Assembly (NCBI GenBank): GCA_964451375.1
Contig: CAYVIN010000035.1
Location: forward strand, 1-38,273
DNA length: 38,273 nucleotides
Direction of reading: 5' to 3'
Source: JAGXQV01 sp964451375
GTDB taxonomy: Bacteria; Pseudomonadota; Gammaproteobacteria; Burkholderiales; Sulfuricellaceae
Made by a program: the position numbers and the translations under genes
Notes under the pieces: model-generated
What the model was told of the DNA's origin: nothing
Databases searched by the model: none
The model's input: the letters and a program-made list of their open reading frames with translations, nothing else
Part shown: positions 15,444-22,621 of the stretch, piece after piece
How positions within the stretch are numbered: the first letter of the stretch is position 1
Layout of the letters: every line of letters begins with the position of its first letter

Positions 15444-15915
15444 GCCGCGCACCTGTGACACCTGCACCGCCTGCTGCGACGGCTGGGTGACGATGAACGT
15501 CCACGGTCATGACGTGTTCCCCGGCTCCCCCTGCCCCTACAGCACCGGCACGGGCTGCAAGATTTACGACGAGCGTCCGCTCGACCCGTGCCGCCATTTC
15601 ATTTGCGCCTGGCTGCGCGATAACAGCCATCTGCCCGAGTGGTTCCGGCCCGACCGGATGAAAACCATCGTTCTGGTCGGGGTGCGGCTGTGGCGCGGCC
15701 TCCCGGTGGACGTGGCGGTGCCGGTAGGCAAAAAAGTCCCCGGCAAGGCGCTCAACTGGCTGAAGGTTTACGCCACCCAGCACGGGCGTCCGCTGATTTA
15801 TGCGGAACAGGCTGCCGACAAGCTGGAACGTGAACAAACCATGCTGGCCTTCGGCCCGCCGGAATTCCAGCGCGAGGTGCAGGAACTGGTGCAACGCGGA
15901 GAAAAACTTTGGTAA
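15436..15915 (+). CDS. YkgJ-like cysteine-cluster protein within the hypCDE block
   Basis: A 159-aa protein with eight cysteines in about its first 65 residues: CDTCTACC (C7, C10, C13, C14), then CPYSTGTGC and CRHFIC. This spacing resembles the YkgJ (UPF0153) family, predicted to bind zinc or iron, possibly an Fe-S cluster; the biochemistry is not established. The rest has a hydrophobic/basic core (IVLVGVRLWRGLPVDVAVPV) and a charged helical end. ATG 15436 follows AAGGAGG. It overlaps hypD by eight bases and hypE by seven, tight coupling that suggests it takes part in hydrogenase maturation, for instance iron or electron supply to HypCD. That role is inference: it is not a standard hyp protein. 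Confidence 0.75.
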   Translation: MAEPRTCDTCTACCDGWVTMNVHGHDVFPGSPCPYSTGTGCKIYDERPLDPCRHFICAWLRDNSHLPEWFRPDRMKTIVLVGVRLWRGLPVDVAVPVGKKVPGKALNWLKVYATQHGRPLIYAEQAADKLEREQTMLAFGPPEFQREVQELVQRGEKLW

Positions 15916-16961
15916 ACCCGACCCGAAAAACCTACATCCGCCCGCTCGACCTCAAACAGGGCCGGGTGGACATGACCCACGGCAGCGGCGGACGGGCGAT
16001 GGCGCAGTTGATCGAGGAATTGTTTCTGCGCGCCTTCGACAACGAATATCTGAATCAGCACAACGACCAGGCGAGCTTCAACGTACCGCCGGGGCGGATG
16101 GTGATGGCAACTGACGCCCATGTCGTTTCGCCGCTGTTTTTTCCCGGCGGCGACATCGGCTGCCTGTCGGTGCACGGCACCGTCAACGACGTGGCGATGT
16201 CCGGTGCGGCGCCGTTGCATTTGGCCGCCAGCTTCATCCTCGAAGAAGGTTTTCCACTGGCCGATCTGGCGCGCATCGTTGAGTCCATGGCGCGCGCCGC
16301 ACACGAAGCCAACGTCACTATCGTTACCGGCGACACCAAAGTGGTTGAACAAGGCAAGGGCGACGGGGTGTTCATCACCACTACCGGCATTGGCGTAGTG
16401 CCGGAGGGGGTGAACATTTCCGGCGACCGCGCCCGCCCTGGCGACACCATCATCGTCAGCGGAACGATAGGCGACCACGGCGTGGCGATTATGTCGTTAC
16501 GCGAAGACTTGTCTTTCGAAACCGCCATAAAATCCGACACCGCCGCATTACACGGGCTGGTCGCCGCAATGCTTGCCGCCACGCCGGACATCCACTGCCT
16601 GCGCGACCCGACGCGCGGCGGATTGGCGACCACGCTCAACGAAATCGCCGGGCAGTCGGGCGTCGGCATGATGCTGCGCGAAGCCGCAATACCGGTGCGC
16701 GGCCAGGTCAAGGCCGCTTGCGAATTTCTCGGTCTTGACCCGTTGTATGTGGCCAACGAAGGCAAACTGATCGCCATCTGCGCGGCGACCGATGCGCCAG
16801 CCGTGCTCGCCGCGATGCGCGCCCACCCGCTGGGTAACGACGCTGCTATCATTGGCGAAGTGATCGAAGACAGCCATTGTTTCGTGCAAATGGAAACTGC
16901 GTTCGGCGGCAAACGTATTGTCGATTGGCTGACCGGAGAACAATTGCCGCGCATCTGCTAA
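15909..16961 (+). CDS. hypE: Carbamoyl-dehydratase HypE
   Basis: A 350-aa ATP-dependent enzyme that turns the carbamoyl group placed by HypF on its C-terminal cysteine into thiocyanate and hands cyanide to the HypCD iron. Seen: N-terminal DMTHGSGGRAM, the AIRS-fold core VHGTVNDVAMSGA, DPTRGGLATTLNE, and the invariant C-terminus PRIC, with the reactive Cys last. The best start is TTG at 15909, preceded by GGAG (15898-15901) and overlapping the previous stop; the family core begins a few residues later, so the exact start is not certain. It ends the block; a repeat and a MITE-like element follow. Confidence 0.95.
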   Translation: MVNPTRKTYIRPLDLKQGRVDMTHGSGGRAMAQLIEELFLRAFDNEYLNQHNDQASFNVPPGRMVMATDAHVVSPLFFPGGDIGCLSVHGTVNDVAMSGAAPLHLAASFILEEGFPLADLARIVESMARAAHEANVTIVTGDTKVVEQGKGDGVFITTTGIGVVPEGVNISGDRARPGDTIIVSGTIGDHGVAIMSLREDLSFETAIKSDTAALHGLVAAMLAATPDIHCLRDPTRGGLATTLNEIAGQSGVGMMLREAAIPVRGQVKAACEFLGLDPLYVANEGKLIAICAATDAPAVLAAMRAHPLGNDAAIIGEVIEDSHCFVQMETAFGGKRIVDWLTGEQLPRIC

Positions 16962-16971
16962 TAGAAAGGCA

Positions 16972-17269
16972 GTGTTGAATGTTTAATGCTTAGTGTTTAA
17001 TTGCGGTCGCCGCGTAGCGGCGTTGGGCATCCAAACATGCGCAAAGCGCATTCCACAATTAAACATTAATTCTACTTCGTCAGATTACGCTAACAGCGCC
17101 TTGGCCCCCTCCCCCAACGGGGGAGGGTTGGGGTGGGGGCGGTTTAAAATCATGCAGTTGTGATAATTTGCTCGCCCCCATCCTGTCCTTCCCCCGTGGG
17201 GGGAAGGGACGTACTAACGGGCTTGGACTTCAAATCTGACAAAGTAGAATTAAATATTAAACACTGCCC
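16972..17269. repeat. AT-rich palindromic repeat (family 2) after hypE, split by a MITE-like element
   Basis: The left arm begins AGTGTTGAATGTTTAATGCT at 16972, the middle has GC-rich palindromes (GCCGC/GCGGC and TGCGCAAAGCGCA), and the right arm (ATTAAACATTAA to 17069, continuing at 17250 as TTAAATATTAAACACTGCCC) is its inverted copy. The MITE-like element lies in the right arm, as in the 7308-7611 copy. Together with that element it fills the 337-base gap between hypE and the HD gene, in which I see no gene. Confidence 0.75.
17070..17249 (-). mobile_element. MITE-like element, copy B
   Basis: A 180-bp element with the same ends as copy A: TTCTACTTCGTCAGATT (17070-17086) and AATCTGACAAAGTAGAA (17233-17249), flanked by direct TTAA copies (17066-17069 and 17250-17253). 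Read on the minus strand, its interior matches copy A nearly base for base (CGTTAGTACGTCCCTTCCCC, CACAACTGCATGATTTTAAA). It is therefore inverted relative to copy A, 9.5 kb away, with hypA to hypE in between. Confidence 0.78.
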
Positions 17270-17298
17270 TTGGATAAACCCCGACTGGGAGAATAATC

Positions 17299-18234
17299 AT
17301 GGGGAACGGCCCCTCCGCTGCGGAAATCCGCACCCTGTTTGCCAATACCGACACCGATGAAGTCTGGCGCAAAGCCTGTGAAATCGTGCGACGCATCGAC
17401 CACGGCTTCGATTTCGCGCATACCCGCAGCGCCTTCGACGACGTAATACGCCTGTTTCGCGGCGAATACCCCGGCTATCAGCGGATTTCCACGCTGTATC
17501 ACGACATGCACCACACCCTCGACGTATTCCTGTGCGCGACGCGCCTGCTGCACGGCGTACATTTGTCGGGCAACCACCTGAATAGCGACGAAATCAGCCG
17601 CATCCTCATCGCCGCGATGATGCACGATATCGGCTACGCCATGGAAATCGGCGACGATGTCGGCACCGGCGCAAAATACACCCAGATACACGTCACCCGC
17701 AGCATCGAATTCATGAAGCGTTATGTTGCCGAAATGGGTTTTCCGACAGCCTGGCAAACCTCGCTGGAAGCCATGATCCGCTGCACCGACCCGGCCACCA
17801 ACCCCTCCCAGATCACGTTTCCCGACCCGCGCACCCGGCTGCTCGGGCTGATCGTCGGCACCGCCGACCTGGTCGGGCAAATGGCTGACCGCACCTATCT
17901 GGAAAAACTCCTGTTCCTCTATTTCGAATTCAAGGAAGCGCACCTCGGCGGTTATCACAACATGCACGACCTGCTGCGCCGCACCCAGAATTTTTACGAA
18001 ATCACCCACGTCAAACTCGACGGCGAATTCGACGCCACCTACGCCCGTCTCTCCGACCATTTTCAGGACTGGTACGGCGTCCCCAACAACTACTATCTCG
18101 AATCCATCGAAAAAAACATCGTCTACCTCACCCAGGTCATCCAGCTCGACGAAGAGGAATACCTCTCCATGCTCAAACGCGGCAGCATCGTGAACAAAGC
18201 CAAATCCCTGGCCGGGCCGGAAGATTTGGGATGA
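17299..18234 (+). CDS. HD-domain phosphohydrolase, cyclic-nucleotide phosphodiesterase-like
   Basis: A 311-aa soluble protein with a metal-dependent HD domain. Seen: LYHDMHHTLDV (H68, H71/H72, D75) followed by IAAMMHDIGYA (H109-D110), then TQIHVTRSIEFMKRY and GTADLVGQMADR. This histidine layout is reminiscent of class I cyclic nucleotide phosphodiesterases (YHN..HA.DV and HD), so a cyclic or other nucleotide may be the substrate, but that is inference from motif shape. No sensor or membrane segment is seen. ATG 17299 follows GGGAGA. The gene overlaps the aminotransferase by four bases (ATGA) and opens the hypX operon, suggesting a link with hydrogenase maturation or its control; I know of no described role there. 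Confidence 0.78.
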   Translation: MGNGPSAAEIRTLFANTDTDEVWRKACEIVRRIDHGFDFAHTRSAFDDVIRLFRGEYPGYQRISTLYHDMHHTLDVFLCATRLLHGVHLSGNHLNSDEISRILIAAMMHDIGYAMEIGDDVGTGAKYTQIHVTRSIEFMKRYVAEMGFPTAWQTSLEAMIRCTDPATNPSQITFPDPRTRLLGLIVGTADLVGQMADRTYLEKLLFLYFEFKEAHLGGYHNMHDLLRRTQNFYEITHVKLDGEFDATYARLSDHFQDWYGVPNNYYLESIEKNIVYLTQVIQLDEEEYLSMLKRGSIVNKAKSLAGPEDLG

Positions 18235-19391
18235 CCCCCTTCGGCCATCCCCTGCGCCCGCGCTGGCTGCTGGAGGAAGGCATGGATTTTCTCAACCATG
18301 GCTCGTTCGGCGCTACGCCGCGCGAAGTGCTGGCGGCGCAAAGCGCCTGGCGCGAACGTCTGGAACGCCAGCCGGTGCGCTTCATGATCGACGAACTGCC
18401 CGGTGAGTTGCGCGCGGTGGCCGATGAGCTGGGCGAGTTCATCGGCGCGGAGGGCGTCGATCTGGTTTTTCAGGACAATGCCACCACGGCGGTCAACGCC
18501 GTCCTGCAATCCCGCGACTGGCAGCGCGGCGACGAAATCCTGCTGTGTCCCCACGCCTACCTAGCGGTGCGCAACGCTGCCGCCTGCGCCGCCCGCCGCC
18601 ATGATTTGATCTTGCGCGATTTCGATATTCCCCTGCCGCATCCCGGTAATGACGCGATTCTTGAAGCCTTTGGCGCAGCGCTTACGCCGCGCACCCGGCT
18701 CGCCATCGTCGATCACGTTAGCTCGCCGTTATCGCTGGTCTATCCGCTCGAAGAGATGGTCGCGCTGTGCCGCGAACGCGATATCCCGGTGCTGGTGGAC
18801 GGCGCACACGCGCCCGGCATGTTGCCCCTCGATCTCGCCCGGCTGGACGCCGACTGGGTCACCGGCAACTGCCACAAATGGCTGTTCGCGCCGAAAGGCT
18901 GCGCTTTTTTGTGGACGGCCCCGCGCCACCAGGAAAATACCCACCCGCTGGTCGCTTCCCTGTTTAGCGGTAAAGGCTACAGCGCCGAATTCGACTGGAT
19001 GGGCACCCGCGACCCAAGCGCCTGGCTGGCGCTCCACGCCGCGCTGCGTTTCGTTCGCGACCTGGGGCCGGAGGCGCTGCGCGAATACAATAACCGGCTC
19101 GCCGCCCAAGCCGGCGAGTTGCTGGCTGCCGCCTGGGGAACGCCGCTGTATGGCACACCGGAAACACTCGCCGCGATGCGCACCGTCGCCATTCCCGGTC
19201 GCGCCACGGCCACCCTGGACAACGCCAAACGCCTGCACGACGCCCTGTGGCAACGGGAACGCATCGAAGTCCCGGTGTTTCCGGTTGGCGAACGGCTTTG
19301 CCTGCGCATCTCCGCGCAGGCCTACAACCAAATCGACGACTACCGGCGTCTCGCCGCCGTCATCCCGGCGCTCGCCGCCGAACTGGAGTAA
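18231..19391 (+). CDS. Class V PLP-dependent aminotransferase (isopenicillin-N-epimerase-like)
   Basis: A 386-aa pyridoxal-phosphate enzyme of the class V (NifS/CsdA/isopenicillin N epimerase-like) superfamily. Seen: N-terminal FLNHGSFGATPREVL, DNATTAVNAVLQS for phosphate contact, LVDGAHAPGMLPLDL (PLP-ring Asp and partner His), and the Schiff-base lysine in NCHKWLFAPKG, followed by the C-terminal small domain. No catalytic cysteine loop like that of cysteine desulfurases is evident, so a desulfurase role is unlikely; an epimerase, lyase or aminotransferase acting on an amino acid is more likely, substrate unknown. It is coupled to the HD gene (ATGA overlap) and lies three bases before hypX, which suggests work alongside HypX, perhaps in one-carbon supply. 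That is a hypothesis. Confidence 0.85.
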   Translation: MTPFGHPLRPRWLLEEGMDFLNHGSFGATPREVLAAQSAWRERLERQPVRFMIDELPGELRAVADELGEFIGAEGVDLVFQDNATTAVNAVLQSRDWQRGDEILLCPHAYLAVRNAAACAARRHDLILRDFDIPLPHPGNDAILEAFGAALTPRTRLAIVDHVSSPLSLVYPLEEMVALCRERDIPVLVDGAHAPGMLPLDLARLDADWVTGNCHKWLFAPKGCAFLWTAPRHQENTHPLVASLFSGKGYSAEFDWMGTRDPSAWLALHAALRFVRDLGPEALREYNNRLAAQAGELLAAAWGTPLYGTPETLAAMRTVAIPGRATATLDNAKRLHDALWQRERIEVPVFPVGERLCLRISAQAYNQIDDYRRLAAVIPALAAELE

Positions 19392-19394
19392 ATC

Positions 19395-21131
19395 TTGCGC
19401 ATCCTGTTTCTCTGCCACGCCTTCAATAGCCTCACCCAACGCCTGTTCATCGAACTCACCTCACGCGGTCACGAAGTCTCCGTGGAATTCGACATCCACG
19501 ATTCGGTCAGCGAAGAAGCCGTCGCCTTGTGGCAACCCGACCTGATCATCGCCCCCTTTCTGAAACGGGCCATCCCCGAAAGCATTTGGCGCAAACATGT
19601 GTGTCTCGTCGTCCACCCCGGTATCCGTGGCGACCGGGGGCCGGCGGCGCTGGACTGGGCAATTCTGAACGGGGAAACCGAATGGGGGGTAACCGTGCTG
19701 CAAGCCGCTGCCGAAATGGATGCCGGCGATATCTGGGCGGAAGCGCATTTCCCGATGCGCGACGCCAAAAAAAGCAGCTTGTACCGCAACGAAGTCACCG
19801 ACGCCGCTGTGCGCGCCGTGCTTGATGCGCTGGACAAGTTCGCCGCCGGCAATTTCATCCCGCAGCGACTCGACTACGCCGACCCCGAGGTGCGCGGGCA
19901 ACTGCGCCCGGCTATGCGCCAGCAGGATAGAGCCATCCACTGGGGCAGCGACGACACCGCCACGGTGTTGCGCAAAATCCGCGCCGCCGACGGTTTTCCC
20001 GGTGTGCTCGACGAAATTCTCGGCGTCCCGGTGTATCTCTACGACGCCCAAATGGCCCCCGAATTACGCGGCGAACCCGGCGCGTTGCTCGGCAAACGCG
20101 GCAGCGCAATCTGCCGCGCCTCCCGCGACGGCGCGGTGTGGATCGGCCATCTCAAGGTGAAATCCGACGCCGAACCCACATTCAAATTGCCCGCCACACA
20201 AGCGCTGGGCGACAAGTTGGCGGATGTTCCCGAACTGCCGCCCCATGTTGGATGGGTGAAGCTCAGCGCACCCATCCTGCAAAATGTTGGGGGCGGCCCT
20301 CTGCATTACACAGAAAAAAACCGGGTCGGTTACCTCAGCTTTGATTTTTACAACGGCGCAATGGGCAGCGAGCACTGTGACGCCTTGCGCGCCGCCATTG
20401 AGCAAGCCCTGACTCGCGACACCCGCGTCCTGGTGCTGCTGGGCGGCGAGGATTTCTGGTCGAACGGCTTGCACCTCAATCTCATCGAAGCGGCGGACAG
20501 TCCCGCCGATGAATCGTGGCGCAACATCAACGCGATGAACGACCTCACCCGCACGATCCTGAACATCCAGGATCGCCTGACCGTCGCCGCGCTACGCGGC
20601 AATGCCGGCGCGGGCGGGGTATTTTTGGCGCTCGCTGCCGACCAGGTGTGGGCGCGCCAGGGCGTGGTGCTCAATCCGCACTACAAGGCGATGGGCAACC
20701 TCTACGGTTCGGAATACTGGACTTACCTGCTGCCGCGCCGGGTCGGCGCGGAGCGGGCGCTGACTCTCACCGAAAACCGCCTGCCATTGGGGGCCGAACA
20801 AGCCCGCCAGTTCGGCCTCGTGGATATGTGCGGCAGCGCCGATCCGCAGACCTTCCGCGCCGACATTGAGGCGCGCGCCGAACAACTCGCCGCAGCGCCC
20901 GACTACGCCACCCGCCTCGCGACCAAACAGCAGGCGCGCCTGGGCGATGAGGCCGAAAAACCGCTGGCGGCCTACCGCGCCGCCGAACTCGCGCACATGA
21001 CCCTCAATTTCTACGGCTTCGATCCCAGTTACCACGTCGCCCGCTACAACTTCGTCCACAAAGCGCCGCATTCGCGCACACCCCGGCATTTGGCGAGGCA
21101 CCGAGGGGGAGACCGGAAGGATGAAGGATGA
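19395..21131 (+). CDS. hypX: HypX/HoxX, CO-ligand synthesis from formyl-tetrahydrofolate
   Basis: A 578-aa bifunctional enzyme supplying the CO ligand of the [NiFe] centre. The N-terminal half (about 1-270) is formyltransferase-like: HPGIRGDRGPAALDWAI and GVTVLQAAAEMDAGDIWAEA contain the conserved His and Asp. The C-terminal half (about 285-545) is a crotonase/enoyl-CoA hydratase fold with ALRGNAGAGGVFLALAADQV and the HypX-typical YKAMGNLYGSEYWTYLLPRR. In the family, the formyl group goes from N10-formyl-THF to CoA and formyl-CoA is decarbonylated. TTG at 19395 is the best start, with GGAG upstream. The gene is third in the HD-aminotransferase-hypX operon. HypX is linked to hydrogenase maturation in oxygen-exposed cells; E. 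coli lacks it. Confidence 0.92.
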   Translation: MRILFLCHAFNSLTQRLFIELTSRGHEVSVEFDIHDSVSEEAVALWQPDLIIAPFLKRAIPESIWRKHVCLVVHPGIRGDRGPAALDWAILNGETEWGVTVLQAAAEMDAGDIWAEAHFPMRDAKKSSLYRNEVTDAAVRAVLDALDKFAAGNFIPQRLDYADPEVRGQLRPAMRQQDRAIHWGSDDTATVLRKIRAADGFPGVLDEILGVPVYLYDAQMAPELRGEPGALLGKRGSAICRASRDGAVWIGHLKVKSDAEPTFKLPATQALGDKLADVPELPPHVGWVKLSAPILQNVGGGPLHYTEKNRVGYLSFDFYNGAMGSEHCDALRAAIEQALTRDTRVLVLLGGEDFWSNGLHLNLIEAADSPADESWRNINAMNDLTRTILNIQDRLTVAALRGNAGAGGVFLALAADQVWARQGVVLNPHYKAMGNLYGSEYWTYLLPRRVGAERALTLTENRLPLGAEQARQFGLVDMCGSADPQTFRADIEARAEQLAAAPDYATRLATKQQARLGDEAEKPLAAYRAAELAHMTLNFYGFDPSYHVARYNFVHKAPHSRTPRHLARHRGGDRKDEG

Positions 21132-21142
21132 ACGTGAAATTG

Positions 21143-21159
21143 GGGTGGGAGGCCCACCC
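21143..21159 (+). terminator. Stem-loop after hypX, possible terminator
   Basis: GGGTGGG (21143-21149), loop AGG, CCCACCC (21153-21159), then TTCGTTCC. The stem is strong but the following T-run is poor, so it may be a weak terminator or a 3' stabilising hairpin of the hypX transcript. Confidence 0.45.
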
Positions 21160-21213
21160 TTCGTTCCCTGTTGACGGACTACCATAGACATTTATCCTAA
21201 AAAAGGCAGCTTG

Positions 21214-21343
21214 AACCGCAAAGGCGCAAAGACGCAGAGGAAAAACAGAAGGTTAACTGTTTCTGATCGTTCACCCCCAAGGTGAACGCAGTATCCAGCC
21301 CAAGCTTTTTATTTCTTTGCGCCTTTGCGCCTTTGCGGTTTTA
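21214..21343. repeat. Inverted pair of CGCAAAGG-type dispersed repeats
   Basis: The left arm AACCGCAAAGGCGCAAAGAC (from 21214) and the right arm TTTGCGCCTTTGCGCCTTTG (ending around 21343 with CGGTTTT) are inverted copies around about 75 bases. This AACCGCAAAGGCGCAAAG motif is, to my knowledge, a widespread intergenic repeat in environmental bacteria. No gene lies inside. Confidence 0.7.
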
Positions 21344-21597
21344 GACTGAGGTTTTTAGGTTTATATAGATCGCCTATCCACCTGCATTACCGGGTTACTA
21401 ACCACTAACATCATGAGGGCAGACCGTTTCTTTGCGGCGGGGATTTTTGCCTTACCTGGGCGCTTACACGGGGCCTATAACGACGGTTGCCGTTTCAATT
21501 GGAATTTCGCTAGTGCCGCTCAACAACTCACTATCTGACATCAAACCTTCAAAATTTGTAACTACTCCGGGTGAGCGTTCCGCGCCACCACGCCAGT

Positions 21598-21715
21598 CCC
21601 TTCCCCCTGGCAGGGGGAAGGTCAGGATGGGGGTCGAAAGGTGAAAACACCAAAATATTCTGGTTGTTCCACCACTCCGCCCCCATCCCGGCCTTCCCCC
21701 TGCATGGGGGAAGAC
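21598..21715. repeat. C-rich hairpin element overlapping the menA 5' end
   Basis: CCCTTCCCCCTGGCAGGGGG... (21598 on) and a matching GCCTTCCCCCTGCATGGGGG (21691-21710) form hairpins and frame CAGGATGGGGG and CGCCCCCATCC. This is the same architecture as the interior of the two MITE-like elements, but their 17-bp terminal repeats are missing. It is therefore a relative or a decayed copy. It provides the ATG I use for menA. Confidence 0.55.
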
Positions 21716-22621
21716 GCAGAACACCGTTCCCCTGAGCGGTTGCCAAAACTGATTATCTGGTGGCTGGCGATCCGGCCCAAAACCCTGTCGGTTTCGCTGG
21801 CCCCGGTTTTGGTCGGGTGCGCTCTGGCGTGGGCCGAGGAACGGGTGTTTCTATGGTTGCCGGCGCTGCTCGCGGCGGCGTGTGCGATGCTGATCCAGAT
21901 CGGCACCAATTTGCACAACGACGTGAAGGACTTCGAACGCGGCGCGGATACGCCGGAACGCCTCGGGCCATCGCGCGCGACAGCTTCCGGGTGGCTGACG
22001 GCAGGCCAAGTGAAACACGGCGTGGCGCTGTGTTTTGCGCTGGCTTTGTTGCTCGGCGTTTACCTGGTGTGGTTTGGCGGGTGGATCATCTTCGCGGTAG
22101 GTGTGCTGTCGGTGCTGGCTGGGCTCGCGTATACCGGCGGGCCGCGCCCGATTGCCTACAGCGCCACCGGGGAGTTGTTTGTGTGGCTGTTCTTCGGGGT
22201 GGTGGCGGTGCTGGGGAGTTTTTATCTGCAAACTTCCCACTTTGGCCGGGCCGCCTGGGTAGCCGCGAATATGCTGGGTTTCCTGGCGGCGGCGGTGATT
22301 GTGGTAAACAATATCCGCGACCGCGAGAACGATGCGAGGGTGGGAAAAAACACCCTGGCGGTGCGTATCGGGCGCACCGCGAGTTTGGTCGAATATGCGC
22401 TGCTGGTGCTGACGCCGTTTGTTTTGTTGCCGCTGCTGGGGTGTCTGTTGCTCGCGGATGTGTGGGTATGGCTGCCGCTGGTCGCTGCGCCGTGGGCGGT
22501 GTTTTTGGTGCTGCGCCTGCGCAACGCATCCGACGGGCCGGTTTATAACCGCCTGCTGGCGCAAACCGCGCAGTTGCAGTTGGTTTTTTCGCTGCTGTTA
22601 TGTGTAGGAGTGATGGTATGA
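21704..22621 (+). CDS. menA: 1,4-dihydroxy-2-naphthoate polyprenyltransferase (MenA)
   Basis: A UbiA-superfamily integral membrane prenyltransferase that attaches the polyprenyl tail in menaquinone synthesis. Seen: WWLAIRPKTLSVSLAPVLVG at the N-terminus; the first aspartate-rich site NLHNDVKDFERGADTPERLG and RATASGWL typical of MenA; the second site NNIRDRENDARVGKNTLAVR; and about eight membrane segments. The start is uncertain: ATG 21704 lies in a C-rich repeat and gives 305 aa; GTG 21641 and TTG 21740 (immediately before PKLIIWW) are alternatives, and the family core begins near 21740. It overlaps the thioredoxin gene by four bases. Its position beside hypX and a HybB-type hydrogenase suggests menaquinone as the electron acceptor; no other men genes are in view. 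Confidence 0.83.
   Translation: MGEDAEHRSPERLPKLIIWWLAIRPKTLSVSLAPVLVGCALAWAEERVFLWLPALLAAACAMLIQIGTNLHNDVKDFERGADTPERLGPSRATASGWLTAGQVKHGVALCFALALLLGVYLVWFGGWIIFAVGVLSVLAGLAYTGGPRPIAYSATGELFVWLFFGVVAVLGSFYLQTSHFGRAAWVAANMLGFLAAAVIVVNNIRDRENDARVGKNTLAVRIGRTASLVEYALLVLTPFVLLPLLGCLLLADVWVWLPLVAAPWAVFLVLRLRNASDGPVYNRLLAQTAQLQLVFSLLLCVGVMV

Larger units (their letters stand above)
21132..21703. other. Gene-free stretch of repeats between hypX and menA
   Basis: About 570 bases without a gene I can support. It contains the stem-loop at 21143-21159, the inverted-repeat pair at 21214-21343, about 200 bases of unremarkable sequence, and a C-rich hairpin element at 21598-21715. One open frame at 21432-21644 has no domain and runs into the C-rich element, so I leave it out. 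Confidence 0.6.

Noticed and set aside
18231..19391. Aminotransferase as a cysteine desulfurase supplying sulfur for Fe-S clusters
   Set aside because: I do not see the catalytic cysteine loop expected near the C-terminus; the protein is closer to the isopenicillin-N-epimerase-like branch.
21432..21644. Open frame of 70 codons upstream of menA
   Set aside because: Its C-terminal third is the C-rich repeat, there is no recognisable domain, and the start lacks a clear binding site.
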